Shown here: piece after piece, positions 8,355 through 16,958 of the stretch
Position numbering within the stretch: the stretch's first letter is position 1
How the letters are laid out: each line of letters starts with the position of its first letter
Source of the DNA: Bog-473 sp963807675
GTDB taxonomy: Bacteria > Actinomycetota > Acidimicrobiia > Acidimicrobiales > RAAP-2
Direction: 5' to 3'
DNA: 64,000 nucleotides
Assembly: GCA_963807675.1 (NCBI GenBank)
Contig: CAWECP010000012.1
Span: 1,426,001 to 1,490,000, forward strand
The notes under the pieces: model-generated
Seen by the model: only the letters and a program-made list of their open reading frames with translations
What the model was told of the DNA's origin: nothing
Database searches by the model: none
Translations under genes and position numbers: made by a program

Positions 8355-9086
8355 GGTGCCTCCCCAAGATGAGTGGTGCGCTGCCGCGCCCGTCCGGCGC
8401 GGCGCGCTGCGTACGCTACCGGCCGCGCGGCGGCGGCCGCGGTTGGGGCGACCAGAGCTGGGCCGGTTCAGGCGAGCGGCGGGGGCACAGCCCGGCGCGC
8501 CGGCGCGCCGGCGGCGTGTGAGCCACCAGGCCGGGTAGAGGAACCACCAGGCCACCGACATGGCGACGAAGACCGGGACGGCGGCCAGGGTGAGGGCGGC
8601 CAAGTGCACCGGAGCGGGCAGCCGGGCCAGCCGGCCCGCGGGCGCCGTCGCGGTGAGGGCGCGGGCCTCGTCGATGTCCATGGCCAACAGGTCGTCCGGC
8701 GCGTGTGGGTAGAGGTTCCGCTGGGAACGGCCCCGCCGGAACGCGCCCACTGTGCGGGTGTGGCAGACGAACAGGCCGGCGAACAGGCCGGCGAGATCGA
8801 GCACCCAGGCCGCCCCGTAGGTGCCACAGCCGCCGCTGGCCAGCTCCCAGGCGCTGATCTCGAGCTCGCCCTCGCGGTCGGTGCGGTAGCCCGAGACCAG
8901 ATGGTTGAGGTCGTGAATGCGCACGGCCCGCTTGCGCGATCGGGTGTTGGGGATGGGATACGGCAGGGGGCCCACCTTGACGACGGCGAAAGGCTCCGAG
9001 TCGCCGGCGTCGGGGGGCAGGCCGCTCTGGCGCAGGTGCTCCTCGAGCACCTGCGCCACCGTCCGCGTCCCGCCCGGCGCGCTCAC
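8355..9086 (-). CDS. Coq4-like membrane protein ORF with no stop of its own, in frame with the ADH
   Basis: From GTG 9086 about 196 protein-like residues follow. HDLNH at 58-62, 11 residues, then Glu74 matches the HDxxH-x11-E metal motif of Coq4-like proteins. A long hydrophobic stretch at about 161-188 (LAALTLAAVPVFVAMSVAWW is part) gives a C-terminal membrane anchor, ending in LTRRRRAG. The next 48 codons look like translated spacer, and no stop occurs before the ADH start, so the frame continues for 614 residues in total. Either a stop was lost or shifted or this is a real fusion. GTG near 9059 is another possible start. Function unknown; the Coq4 link rests on one motif. Confidence 0.5.
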
Positions 9087-9159
9087 GCTCCCACCATGAC
9101 AGCAGGGCGGGGGCGCGAGCAAACCGGGCTCGGCGCGGCGGCACCCTACGCTCGGGACG

Positions 9160-9633
9160 GTGGGAGGTGTCGAGATCGCCGTCGGCGACCCGGCCTCGGC
9201 CGAGGTTCGAGCCGTGCTGACGCGCCACCTCGACTTTGCCCGGTCGCACACGGCGCCCGAGAGCGTGTTCGCGCTGGACGCCGACCATCTGGCCGACCCG
9301 TCAGTGACCGTGTTCTGCGCGCGGCGCGGGGAGCAGGTCCTTGCCATCGGGGCGCTGCGGGAGCTCGATGTGGCCCACGGGGAGCTGAAGTCCATGCACA
9401 CCGTGGCAGAGGTGCGCGGCGAGGGCGTCGGGCGAGCCATGGTCGACCACCTGGTGGAGGTGGCGGCCCGACGGGGCTACACCCGCGTCAGCCTCGAGAC
9501 GGGAGCCGGCGACGCCTTCGCGCCCGCCCGCGCCCTCTACGCCGGGGCGGGATTCGTCGAGTGCGGCCCCTTAGCCGACTACCCCGGCGCGGCCACCAGC
9601 GTCTTCATGACGCTGGAGGTGGGCGTGCCGTGA
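9160..9633 (+). CDS. GNAT-family N-acetyltransferase
   Basis: 157 residues with a full GNAT core. The acetyl-CoA loop is VAEVRGEGVGRAMVDHL (R/Q-x-x-G-x-G/A form), preceded by beta4 ELKSMHT and followed by the RGYTRVSLETG strand and the ALYAGAGFVECGP motif. The DYPGAATSVFMTLEV ending resembles YsnE/PaiA-like acetyltransferases. The substrate cannot be told. Start GTG 9160; a GGAGGT lies just inside the gene, so translation may be leaderless. It is divergent from the Coq4-like/ADH frame. Confidence 0.85.
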   Translation: MGGVEIAVGDPASAEVRAVLTRHLDFARSHTAPESVFALDADHLADPSVTVFCARRGEQVLAIGALRELDVAHGELKSMHTVAEVRGEGVGRAMVDHLVEVAARRGYTRVSLETGAGDAFAPARALYAGAGFVECGPLADYPGAATSVFMTLEVGVP

Positions 9634-9802
9634 CGGGGCTGGACGTGCCGCCGCGCCCGATCCCGTTGCAAGTCTGTGCGTGGCCGCGGAGCGCGGAGGT
9701 GGGGCGCTGAGGCCGACGACACCGGCCTGGTCCGACCGCCTACCATCTCGACCCGGTTAGGGGAGCAGTCCGAAGCCTTCCGGCGGACGCGAAGGAAAGG
9801 CC

Positions 9803-11323
9803 GTGCCACATCGTCGAAGAGATCGTGTCCGTGACGTCGCGCTCGCCGTGGGCGCGCTGGCCCTCGTCGCTGTTGTGGCAGCCGGCTTTGGGATCGGTAC
9901 GGCGGGCGCGGTCCGGGCATCCTCGGCGAACCCGAACTTCGCGCGATTGGCGACCACGTCGAGCGGCGCCGCCGCATACCGGGCCGTGGCCACCTTCAAC
10001 GGACCGGTCACGGTCGGGCACGTCATTGAGCCCGAGACGGCGCTCCCCACCGACCTCGCGGCGCACGGCTACGTCGAGCAGGAGTTCTTCGCCTCGGGCA
10101 CGGCTCATGCCTTCACGGCGACGTCGACTCCTTCCGACGGGCAGTGGACCATTGAGCCCACCGCCGCCGCCGGCTATCGCACGAGGATCCTGGTGCGCCG
10201 GCCGTCCAACCCCGCGCACTTCAGCGGAACGGTGGTGGTCGAGTGGTTGAACGAGTCCGCAGGCGAGTCGGCACCCGACTGGGACTACCTCAACCCGGAA
10301 TTGATGGAGGCAGGCGATGCTTGGGTCGGCGTCTCGGCCCAGGCGCTCGGCGTGGAGGGCGGTACGCCGATCCTCGGCAGCTCCGTCGCCGGCGTCGGCA
10401 CGGGACTGATTCAGCAGGAACCGCAGCGTTACGGCAGCCTGCACCATCCCGGCGACCAGTACGCCCTCGACATGTTCGACCAGATCGGCCTGGGCCTACG
10501 GTCGGGCCGATCGAGCGTGCTCGGCCCGCTCCGCCTCCGCCACATTGTGGCCGTGGGGGAATCGCAGTCGGCCTTCTACCTGACCACCTTCGCCGACACG
10601 CTGCAGCCGCTCAGCCATCCTTTCGACGGCATCTTCATCCACAGCCGGGGAGGCGGAGGCGCCGGGCTCAGTGGCAGCTCGGTCACCTCCTCCCTCGACT
10701 CGGACCTCCGGATCCGGACCGACCTCCACGTGCCGGTCTTCATGTTCGAGACGCAGACCGACCTGATTGAGCTGGGTTACGCCGCAGCGCAGCAGCCGAA
10801 TACCCGGTACATCCGGACCTGGGAGGTGGCCGGCACGTCGCACGCCGACGAGTACCTGGTGGGCTCCTCTGTCGCCACGTTGCTCGGCTGTCACACCGCC
10901 ATCAACACCGGGCCCCAGCACGTCGTGGTGCAGGCCGCGTTCGCTGCGTTCACCCGCTGGGTCGTGCACGGGACTCCTCCGCCCTCTCCCTCTCGCTTCC
11001 AGCTCGAGAGCCAGCACCCGGCCGAGCTCGCCTTGGACCGGAATGGCAACGTCATCGGCGGGGTGCGCACGCCGGCGGTCGATGTGCCGGTTTCGACGCT
11101 CAGCGGTGTCGCAGCGCCTGGCTCGAGCGTCATCTGCTCGCTCTTCGGCTCGACCGTGCCCTTTCCGCAGCAGATGCTGGTCAGCCTGTACGGCACGAAG
11201 GCCCACTACCTGTCGAAGTTCACGGCCGACCTGGACCGAGCCATCGCTCAGGGTTACCTCCTGCCGTCAGAGCGGTCGGCGCTCTTGGCCCAGGCGCGGC
11301 AGGTGCAATTCCCCTCGGCGTGA
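9803..11323 (+). CDS. Secreted alpha/beta hydrolase-domain protein
   Basis: 506 residues. GTG 9803 follows AGGAAAGG. An N-terminal basic stretch and helix (about 10-37, ending near TAGAVRA) is a Sec signal or anchor. The mature part matches the large actinobacterial 'alpha/beta hydrolase domain' family: EWLNESAGESAPDWDYL early, then the nucleophile elbow GESQSAFYL (Ser near 250), an acid in the ETQTDL region, and GTSHADEY with the probable catalytic histidine. Homologues are annotated as secreted esterase-like proteins without a defined substrate. About 150 bp of non-coding DNA separate it from neighbours on both sides. Confidence 0.75.
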   Translation: MPHRRRDRVRDVALAVGALALVAVVAAGFGIGTAGAVRASSANPNFARLATTSSGAAAYRAVATFNGPVTVGHVIEPETALPTDLAAHGYVEQEFFASGTAHAFTATSTPSDGQWTIEPTAAAGYRTRILVRRPSNPAHFSGTVVVEWLNESAGESAPDWDYLNPELMEAGDAWVGVSAQALGVEGGTPILGSSVAGVGTGLIQQEPQRYGSLHHPGDQYALDMFDQIGLGLRSGRSSVLGPLRLRHIVAVGESQSAFYLTTFADTLQPLSHPFDGIFIHSRGGGGAGLSGSSVTSSLDSDLRIRTDLHVPVFMFETQTDLIELGYAAAQQPNTRYIRTWEVAGTSHADEYLVGSSVATLLGCHTAINTGPQHVVVQAAFAAFTRWVVHGTPPPSPSRFQLESQHPAELALDRNGNVIGGVRTPAVDVPVSTLSGVAAPGSSVICSLFGSTVPFPQQMLVSLYGTKAHYLSKFTADLDRAIAQGYLLPSERSALLAQARQVQFPSA

Positions 11324-11498
11324 CTCCGTCGCGAGCTCGTCGAGGAGGGGGTGGTCTTCGCCATTGCCCGCCTGGCGCCCAGGTCCCGCCTGACACATAG
11401 GTACAGTCGACTTCGGGCAACTCATCGGCGCGGACTCGTGCGACTCGGAGCACGAGCAGTCGGACGACATCGGAGTGCCTAAAGGACGAGGACGTGAC

Positions 11499-12746
11499 GT
11501 GACGCCTCTTGCGCAGGCCTGCCGTTCCATGTTCGACCACCATCGCGTCCACGCGTTCGACGGCCTGTTCCATGTGCCCGACGTGCAGCGTTATCCAGCA
11601 CTCTTCGCCTGGGACAGCGGTTACCACGCGCTCGCCATGCGCCACCTCGACGAGACCCTCGCCGTCGGTGAGCTCTCCACGCTCTACCGGGCCAACCTGC
11701 TGCCGGATGGACTGCTCTCACATCAGCGGTTCGTGCCCGGAGCCGAGACGACCCAGCACATGATTGAGGACCTGTTCGGCCCGATGTTCGACGGCGACCG
11801 GACCCCCTTCGTCGATCCGCCCACGGCCGCGTATGCCGCGGCAAGGCTGTCCCTCAAGATCGGGCCGGCAGCGGACTCCCTCCTCGACGCTGCCCTCGTC
11901 CATCTTCGGGCCTTGGGGACCGTGCGGGTCGTGGACGGCGGCGTCCTGCCGGTCTGCCTGCATCCCTTCGAGACGGGTACCGAGGGAAGCGCGCTCATGC
12001 GACCACTCCTGGACGACACGTTGTCGAGCTCCTTGGTCCGTCTCAAGGAGTTGACCGTCTCCGCAATCGCGGTGGAGATGTCTCCGTCGCGGGCGAAGGC
12101 GCTCCCGCACGAGTTCGTCGTCTACGACCCGACGATGTGCGGGTGGTTTCTGCTGGCTTTGGAAGAGCTCGCAATGGCCTGCCGTGCCCACGGTCGCGCC
12201 CGCGACGCGGCGTGGGCCGAAGTGACCGCGGACGCCGTGGCCGATGCCGTGGCAACCCATCTGTGGTGGGAAGAGGGGCAGATCTTCGTCGCCTATGACC
12301 TGGTCGGTGACCGCCAACTCCCGGGCGTCGGAGCGATGGGGCTGATTCCAGCGGCGGCGCGCCGGTTCGTCGACCGCGGCGTCGCCGCCGACGTCGCGGA
12401 CCACCACCTTCACCCGGGCGCGCCCATGTGGGGCCCCATGGGCTTCGCGGCCGGGGTCGTGGTGCCAGGGGCCGGCGTCGCCCCGTTCGTCCAGTGGGAC
12501 GGCAACGCGGTGTGGGGTGCGACGGTCTACTGGGCCCACCTGCTGGCGCTGCGTCTCGGCCGTCGCGATGCCGCCCGCACGCTGCGGGGAGGCCTCGAGG
12601 CACGGGTCCGCGCCCACGGCTTCCGCGAGTTCTACGACGCGTGGTCGGGTGAACCGGGTGGCGCCGGTGAGGAGTCGGGCTTCACCTGGCCGGCGCTGCT
12701 CCTCGAGATGGCCGCCAACGAGGATGGCGGACCGGCGGCGGACTGA
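11499..12746 (+). CDS. GH63/mannosylglycerate hydrolase-like glycosidase
   Basis: 415 residues from GTG 11499, which has AAAGGACGAGG about 8 bp upstream; GTG 11475 is an in-frame alternative lacking a good ribosome site. The protein is an (alpha/alpha)6-barrel glycosidase of the GH63-like/glucosylglycerate-mannosylglycerate hydrolase type: FAWDSGYHALAMRHLD near residue 40, VYDPTMCGWFLLALEEL mid-protein, VQWDGNAVWGATVYW and SGFTWPALLLEM near the end. It has no signal peptide, so a cytosolic role on a small glucoside or mannoside (compatible-solute breakdown) is plausible but inferred. Convergent with the GNAT pseudogene. Confidence 0.7.
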   Translation: MTPLAQACRSMFDHHRVHAFDGLFHVPDVQRYPALFAWDSGYHALAMRHLDETLAVGELSTLYRANLLPDGLLSHQRFVPGAETTQHMIEDLFGPMFDGDRTPFVDPPTAAYAAARLSLKIGPAADSLLDAALVHLRALGTVRVVDGGVLPVCLHPFETGTEGSALMRPLLDDTLSSSLVRLKELTVSAIAVEMSPSRAKALPHEFVVYDPTMCGWFLLALEELAMACRAHGRARDAAWAEVTADAVADAVATHLWWEEGQIFVAYDLVGDRQLPGVGAMGLIPAAARRFVDRGVAADVADHHLHPGAPMWGPMGFAAGVVVPGAGVAPFVQWDGNAVWGATVYWAHLLALRLGRRDAARTLRGGLEARVRAHGFREFYDAWSGEPGGAGEESGFTWPALLLEMAANEDGGPAAD

Positions 12747-12788
12747 GGCCAGCGCCGTCAGGTCAGATCGGCGCCGGCGCCGGCAGCG

Positions 12789-12810
12789 CGTTCGCGAACG
12801 GCAAACGTTC
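12789..12810. repeat. Palindrome and inverted repeat between convergent genes
   Basis: CGTTCGCGAACG at 12789-12800 is a perfect 12-bp palindrome. Its right half GAACG (12796-12800) is repeated as inverted CGTTC at 12806-12810. It lies between two convergent genes, so a bidirectional terminator is the simplest reading, though no T-tract follows. Confidence 0.4.
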
Positions 12811-12923
12811 TTGAGGGGGACGTCGGTGACGGGATGACGGTGCCGAGCGGGCACGGCCGACCCGGGCCGAACGAGACCGGGGCGGCAGCACCCGGGTGGC
12901 GACACGGCGCACGTCGCGGCACG

Positions 12924-13660
12924 TCATTCTGATTCGAGCTCCACCACGCCATCCGCATGAGGCAACGAGCGAGGCAGGGTGAACGATACGGTGCGGGTCA
13001 CTTCGAATCCGAGGGACCGGTAGAGACGCATGGCACCGTCGTTCGTGGCGGCGGCATGAAGGAACGGTTGCTCACCGCGTTGCCGAATCCCCACTGCGAC
13101 AGCGCGTACGAACCGGGTTCCGAGTCCCTGGCCGCGGAAGCCTTCGTCGGTGCAGACGGCGCTGATTTCCGTCCATCCGGGGGGATGCAGCCTCTCGCCC
13201 GCCATGGCGATCAACGAGCCCTGGCGGCGCACGCCGACATAGGCCCCCATCTCGATCGTGCGGGCCAGGAACGGCCCAGGTCGCGTCCGGTCGATCAGGG
13301 CGAGCACGTCGGGTACATCGGCCGGTCCTAGGGTATGACGTCTGGATCGGGCTCCGCCATCAGGCGGGTGCCCTCCATCTGCACTCCCGCTATGACGCGC
13401 ATGACCACCCAGGCTTCTGGGACTTGGTCAGGCTCGACAATCAGCACGGCAGGGTGACCCCCGAGGATCTCGCCGAGCGCCGACCACGCATGCCCGTCGA
13501 ATGGGTCGGCCAACGCTCCGAACGGGCTCACGTCCCGCTGATACCGACCGGCACCCCCAATCTAGGCCCGAACCAGGTCGGCGAGGGCTGGGTGCGCCGA
13601 CACCATCGAGTGCCAGATCGGATTGTCGAGTACGGGGGACCTGTTGTCGCTCTCGCTCAA
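12924..13660 (-). pseudogene. GNAT acetyltransferase (FR47-like) pseudogene: nonsense codon plus frameshift
   Basis: Three adjacent pieces make one FR47-like GNAT of about 245 aa. Piece 1 (TTG 13660; VLDNPIWHSMVSAHPALAD) ends at an amber TAG at 13562-13564. Piece 2 continues in the same frame (IGGAGRYQRDVSPFGALAD) and ends at a second TAG at 13328-13330. Piece 3 picks up one base out of frame with LGPADVPDVLALIDRTRPG and carries the acetyl-CoA loop FRGQGLGTRFVRA and LYRSLGFEVTR. DPDVIP joins LGPADV perfectly if one C is restored at ATACCCTAGG, so a one-base loss in a C-run is likely. With two independent lesions this is probably a real pseudogene. Confidence 0.75.
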
Positions 13661-14069
13661 GCCGCGATCCACTCTCGTATCAATAGCCCAATTTTCTTTC
13701 CCTCGGTGACACTCAGGGCGTCTCCCTTGAGGTGCTCGAGATCGAGGAGCACGCGAGGGCGAGGCCAATGGTGCCCCTTCGCGACCGGCCGCCAAATGAC
13801 GTGCGTGCGGCCCACGACCGCCGCCCCGAGCCATGGCTCCGAGAATTATTCAGGCGAATCACTCAATGGTGAGACAACTGCAGCACTGTTTCCCGACGGA
13901 CCACTACCTGGGCGTCAACACGCAGACAACATCTTCCTGATTCGCTTCAGTCGCGAACGAGGATCTTCGATATGAGTTTGTCGACGGGGAATCCCGCGAC
14001 ACGGGGCAACACGCTGATCCCCATCCGCGAACTTTTTGGTCGCCAGGCGGAGGGGGGAGTGAGTGGCGA
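13661..14069. other. Intergenic region, about 410 bp, partly AT-rich
   Basis: No gene recognised. The stretch 13680-13715 and the area near 13845-13990 are AT-richer than the flanks and probably contain the promoter for the secreted-protein gene. GGGGCAACACGCTGATCCCC near 14005 can fold. I looked for c-di-GMP and c-di-AMP riboswitch cores here and did not find a match. Confidence 0.35.
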
Positions 14070-14116
14070 AACCGATGTCCCGACCATGGTTCTGAACCAG
14101 GGAAGGAACATCGGTT
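14070..14116 (+). promoter_or_regulatory. Two-tier hairpin leader ending at the start codon
   Basis: AACCGATGT at 14070-14078 and ACATCGGTT at 14108-14116 are perfect 9-bp inverted arms; the ATG follows immediately at 14117. Inside is a second small hairpin, TGGTT-CTG-AACCA. The Shine-Dalgarno AGGGAAGGA (14099-14107) sits between the inner and outer stems. Folding would place start codon and ribosome site beside or within structure, suggesting translational control. This is inference from base pairing only. Confidence 0.45.
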
Positions 14117-14812
14117 ATGTCTTCGCAAATTGGCTTGACCCGATCCGTCCGCCGGATTGTCGCCACGGGGTCCATCTTGGCCACGGGTCTGGGCGTCTTG
14201 ATCGGCATCGGCCCGCTCAGCGGTCAGAGCGCCTCCGCGGCCACGGCCCAGACGTCTGTGGCGCCGTGCACCCCCACGTCGGATATCACCCCCTTCGCGT
14301 CCTGGGGTGACCATTCCGACTACTTCCTCGTGCCCAACGGGGACTTCGCGAACGGCAGCACCGACTGGGCTCTCAGCGGCGGCGCCTCCGTGGTCAACGG
14401 CGGCGAGCCGTACGGAGTGGTGGCAGGAGACTCGCACAGCCTCACGCTCCCCTTTGGTGCTCAGGCCGTCTCCGAGACGATGTGCGTGACCATCGGTGAG
14501 GAGGACATCCGCATGTTTGTCGACAACCCGGGTGTCAAGGGCTCGACCCTCCATGTGGAGGCATACGTCAAAAACCCCCTGACCGGTCTGACCCTGAGCA
14601 CGGGGTTCGATCTGAACAGCAACACGATGCCGACCGGATGGGGTCCCACCCCGACCGTGACCATTCCCAACCTTTTGAGCGAGATCGATATTCTCCCCAA
14701 CCTTTTGAGCGGGGTCCTCGCCCAGAACCTGACGCTTGTCTTCACCACGCAAGGCACGCCCGCGACTTGGAACATCGATGACGTCTTCGTCGATCCGTTC
14801 AAGTCGACCTAG
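14117..14812 (+). CDS. Secreted protein of unknown function, possible jelly-roll domain
   Basis: 231 residues with a signal peptide: RRIVATGSILATGLGVLIG followed by an ASA-A cleavage site near residue 41. The mature part starts with a Cys-containing segment, then VPNGDFANGSTDWALSGGAS, the usual opening of carbohydrate-binding-like jelly-roll domains (N-G-D-F-x-x-G-x-x-x-W), and ends TWNIDDVFVDPF, the matching last strand. A 16-bp repeat (CCCAACCTTTTGAGCG at 14666 and 14696) duplicates PNLLS in frame. Its place ahead of three c-di-GMP genes suggests a surface or matrix protein, but no function is known. Confidence 0.7.
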   Translation: MSSQIGLTRSVRRIVATGSILATGLGVLIGIGPLSGQSASAATAQTSVAPCTPTSDITPFASWGDHSDYFLVPNGDFANGSTDWALSGGASVVNGGEPYGVVAGDSHSLTLPFGAQAVSETMCVTIGEEDIRMFVDNPGVKGSTLHVEAYVKNPLTGLTLSTGFDLNSNTMPTGWGPTPTVTIPNLLSEIDILPNLLSGVLAQNLTLVFTTQGTPATWNIDDVFVDPFKST

Positions 14813-14838
14813 GCACCAAGTCCCGAGCAGGTTCGCTC

Positions 14839-14876
14839 GGTCCATCCCCTCGGTGATCAGGCCGAGGGGATGGACC
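14839..14876 (+). promoter_or_regulatory. 15-bp stem-loop between the secreted gene and GGDEF-EAL gene, 3' arm carrying the SD
   Basis: GGTCCATCCCCTCGG (14839-14853) pairs perfectly with CCGAGGGGATGGACC (14862-14876) around an 8-nt loop. It can act as a terminator after the secreted-protein gene, although no T-run follows. The 3' arm contains GAGGGG about 10 nt before the TTG at 14880, so folding would also hide the most likely ribosome site of the next gene. Terminator and translational switch are both possible. Confidence 0.55.
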
Positions 14877-14879
14877 TCG

Positions 14880-16958
14880 TTGACACACCCGTCGGATCCG
14901 GGGCTGACACCCGAAGACCAGACCGACCTCCGATCCGTGGTCCATGAGGCTTCGATCATCGCGGACGCCCGTGGTCGGACAGCCGGTTCTTCGACGCCGC
15001 GCCAGCGCCGCCATGTGGAGTCGACGTTCGCCATCACTCTGGCCGCTGGCCTCCTGGCCTGGCTGTTTCTGACGGCGCCGACGATCCCGGTCGGAGCGCT
15101 CATCACCAGCGTCGCCGCCTTCACGGGCGCATCCTTGATCGAATTCGAGATCGGACCTGGCTCCGCGGTGCCAACGACCCCGGTGATGATCGTCTCCTTG
15201 TTCCTCCTCCCACCGGCCCTCGTCCCGGTCGCAGCCGTGCTCGGTCTGTTCAGCTCCTCCCTCATCCAGCGGCTGCATGACGAGTCCAGGCACGTCCGGC
15301 CCGCCGTCATGCTGAGCTCGAGCTTCTACACGGTCGGCCCGAGCCTGACCTTCGCCGCGGCGGGCATCACCGCAGCCCATCTTTCCGCATGGCCGATCTT
15401 CCTGGTTGCCTTCACGGCACAGATCGCCTGCGATGCCTTCTCAGCTTGGCTCTTGAACTGCTACCGCTTGCGTCTCCCGCTCCGCGCCCTCTTGACACCC
15501 TTGGGATTCGCGTATCTGGTTGACCTACTGCTCGCACCCCTCGGCTATGGCATCGCCTTTGCCTTCCCAGGGTCAGTCGCTGGTTTGTTCCTGCTCACTC
15601 CGTTGGTCTTTTTGCTCTTCATTTTGCAACGCGACCGGCGCCGGCAACTCGACCATGCGATCCTTCTGGCCACGCACGATCCACTCACCGGACTACCGAA
15701 CCGGACACTCTTCCAGAGGCGCCTCGAAGAGGCGCTCAGCGGAGCACGGCGAGTCGCGGTACTGCTGATCGACCTGGACCGATTCAAAGAAGTGAACGAT
15801 ACGTTGGGCCATGCGCGCGGCGACGAGCTCCTTATTGAGGTGGGCCAGCGCCTCCGTGCGTCCCTCGCGCACTCAGACCTGGTCGCCCGCCTCGGTGGTG
15901 ATGAATTCGCGCTCTACATCGAGGCGGTCGATGAGTCAGAGATCGTCCGTCGGGTTCAACCATTACTGACCGCCCTTCGGCGTCCGTTCTCCCTGGCTGG
16001 GGTGGACGTCGACCTCGAAGCCAGCATCGGCGTGGCGACCCCCGATGCACCAAACCTCGGAGCGATCGACCTCTTGCGCCGGGCCGACATCGCCATGTAC
16101 GCCGCGAAGGGGGCGCATGAGAGCATCGCGTTCTACTGCCCAGACCTCGACCACCACAGCACGCAGCGGCTGGCACTCGCGGGACGGCTTCGCCGTGCCA
16201 TTGACGAAGGGCAGCTCATCCTGCACTACCAGCCACAGATCGAGTTGACGACCGGTGCATTGGTGGGGCTCGAAGCACTGGTCCGGTGGCAAGAGCCCGA
16301 TGGAACGATGGTGCCGCCGGACGACTTCATCTGGCTGGCTGAGCGTTCCGACCTCATCCATCCGCTGACCCGATTCGTGCTTGACCGAGCAATCACGGAC
16401 GCAGCTCGCTGGTACCGAGATGGGTTGCCCCTCCGAGTTGCGGTGAACTTGTCAGCGCGAAACCTGTCCGAGGACGACCTCGTCGAAACGATCAAGATCC
16501 TGTTGGCAGAACGCGGCCTTCCGCCGCGTTACCTCGAGGTCGAGCTGACCGAGACCACCGTGATGGCCAACCCGGGCCGATCCGCCCAGGTCATGGGCCA
16601 GCTGAGCGAGTTCGGCGTGCTGGTCTGCATCGACGACTTTGGCACCGGGCACTCCTCCCTCTCCTACTTGACCACGCTCCCGGCACACCAACTGAAGATT
16701 GACCGCTCGTTCATCAGCGTGATGGAGATCGAGGCTTCAGCGGAAACGGTCGTTCGGGCCATTCTCGATCTGGCCCAAGCCCTCGGTCTGAGTGTCGTCG
16801 CCGAGGGTATCGAGACGGCAACGGCGGCCGACTCTCTGCGGAGGATGGGGTGCCCCACCGGACAGGGCTACTTCTACAGCCGGCCCATGCCAATGTGCGA
16901 TCTGGACGGGTGGATCCATGACAGGCGCACGGGCCTCGTCACCGCACTGACCGGTTAA
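14880..16958 (+). CDS. Membrane GGDEF-EAL protein (c-di-GMP cyclase/phosphodiesterase)
   Basis: About 692 residues from TTG 14880 (start uncertain; GTG 14938 or 15016 would also keep all domains). A hydrophobic N-terminal half, about 45-270, has six or seven spans like a MASE-type sensor. GGDEF follows with RLGGDEFAL intact, DRFKEVND and DPLTGLPNR; the inhibitory RxxD site is absent (AHSD). The EAL domain is complete: GLEALVRW, NLSARNL, ELTET, CIDDFGTGHSS, LKIDRSF and VVAEGIET. Both activities look possible. Start and translation may depend on the hairpin just upstream. Confidence 0.88.
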   Translation: MTHPSDPGLTPEDQTDLRSVVHEASIIADARGRTAGSSTPRQRRHVESTFAITLAAGLLAWLFLTAPTIPVGALITSVAAFTGASLIEFEIGPGSAVPTTPVMIVSLFLLPPALVPVAAVLGLFSSSLIQRLHDESRHVRPAVMLSSSFYTVGPSLTFAAAGITAAHLSAWPIFLVAFTAQIACDAFSAWLLNCYRLRLPLRALLTPLGFAYLVDLLLAPLGYGIAFAFPGSVAGLFLLTPLVFLLFILQRDRRRQLDHAILLATHDPLTGLPNRTLFQRRLEEALSGARRVAVLLIDLDRFKEVNDTLGHARGDELLIEVGQRLRASLAHSDLVARLGGDEFALYIEAVDESEIVRRVQPLLTALRRPFSLAGVDVDLEASIGVATPDAPNLGAIDLLRRADIAMYAAKGAHESIAFYCPDLDHHSTQRLALAGRLRRAIDEGQLILHYQPQIELTTGALVGLEALVRWQEPDGTMVPPDDFIWLAERSDLIHPLTRFVLDRAITDAARWYRDGLPLRVAVNLSARNLSEDDLVETIKILLAERGLPPRYLEVELTETTVMANPGRSAQVMGQLSEFGVLVCIDDFGTGHSSLSYLTTLPAHQLKIDRSFISVMEIEASAETVVRAILDLAQALGLSVVAEGIETATAADSLRRMGCPTGQGYFYSRPMPMCDLDGWIHDRRTGLVTALTG

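Noticed and set aside
13960..14070. Possible c-di-AMP (ydaO-type) riboswitch before the secreted protein
   Set aside because: Foldable sequence but none of the conserved ydaO boxes could be lined up by eye.
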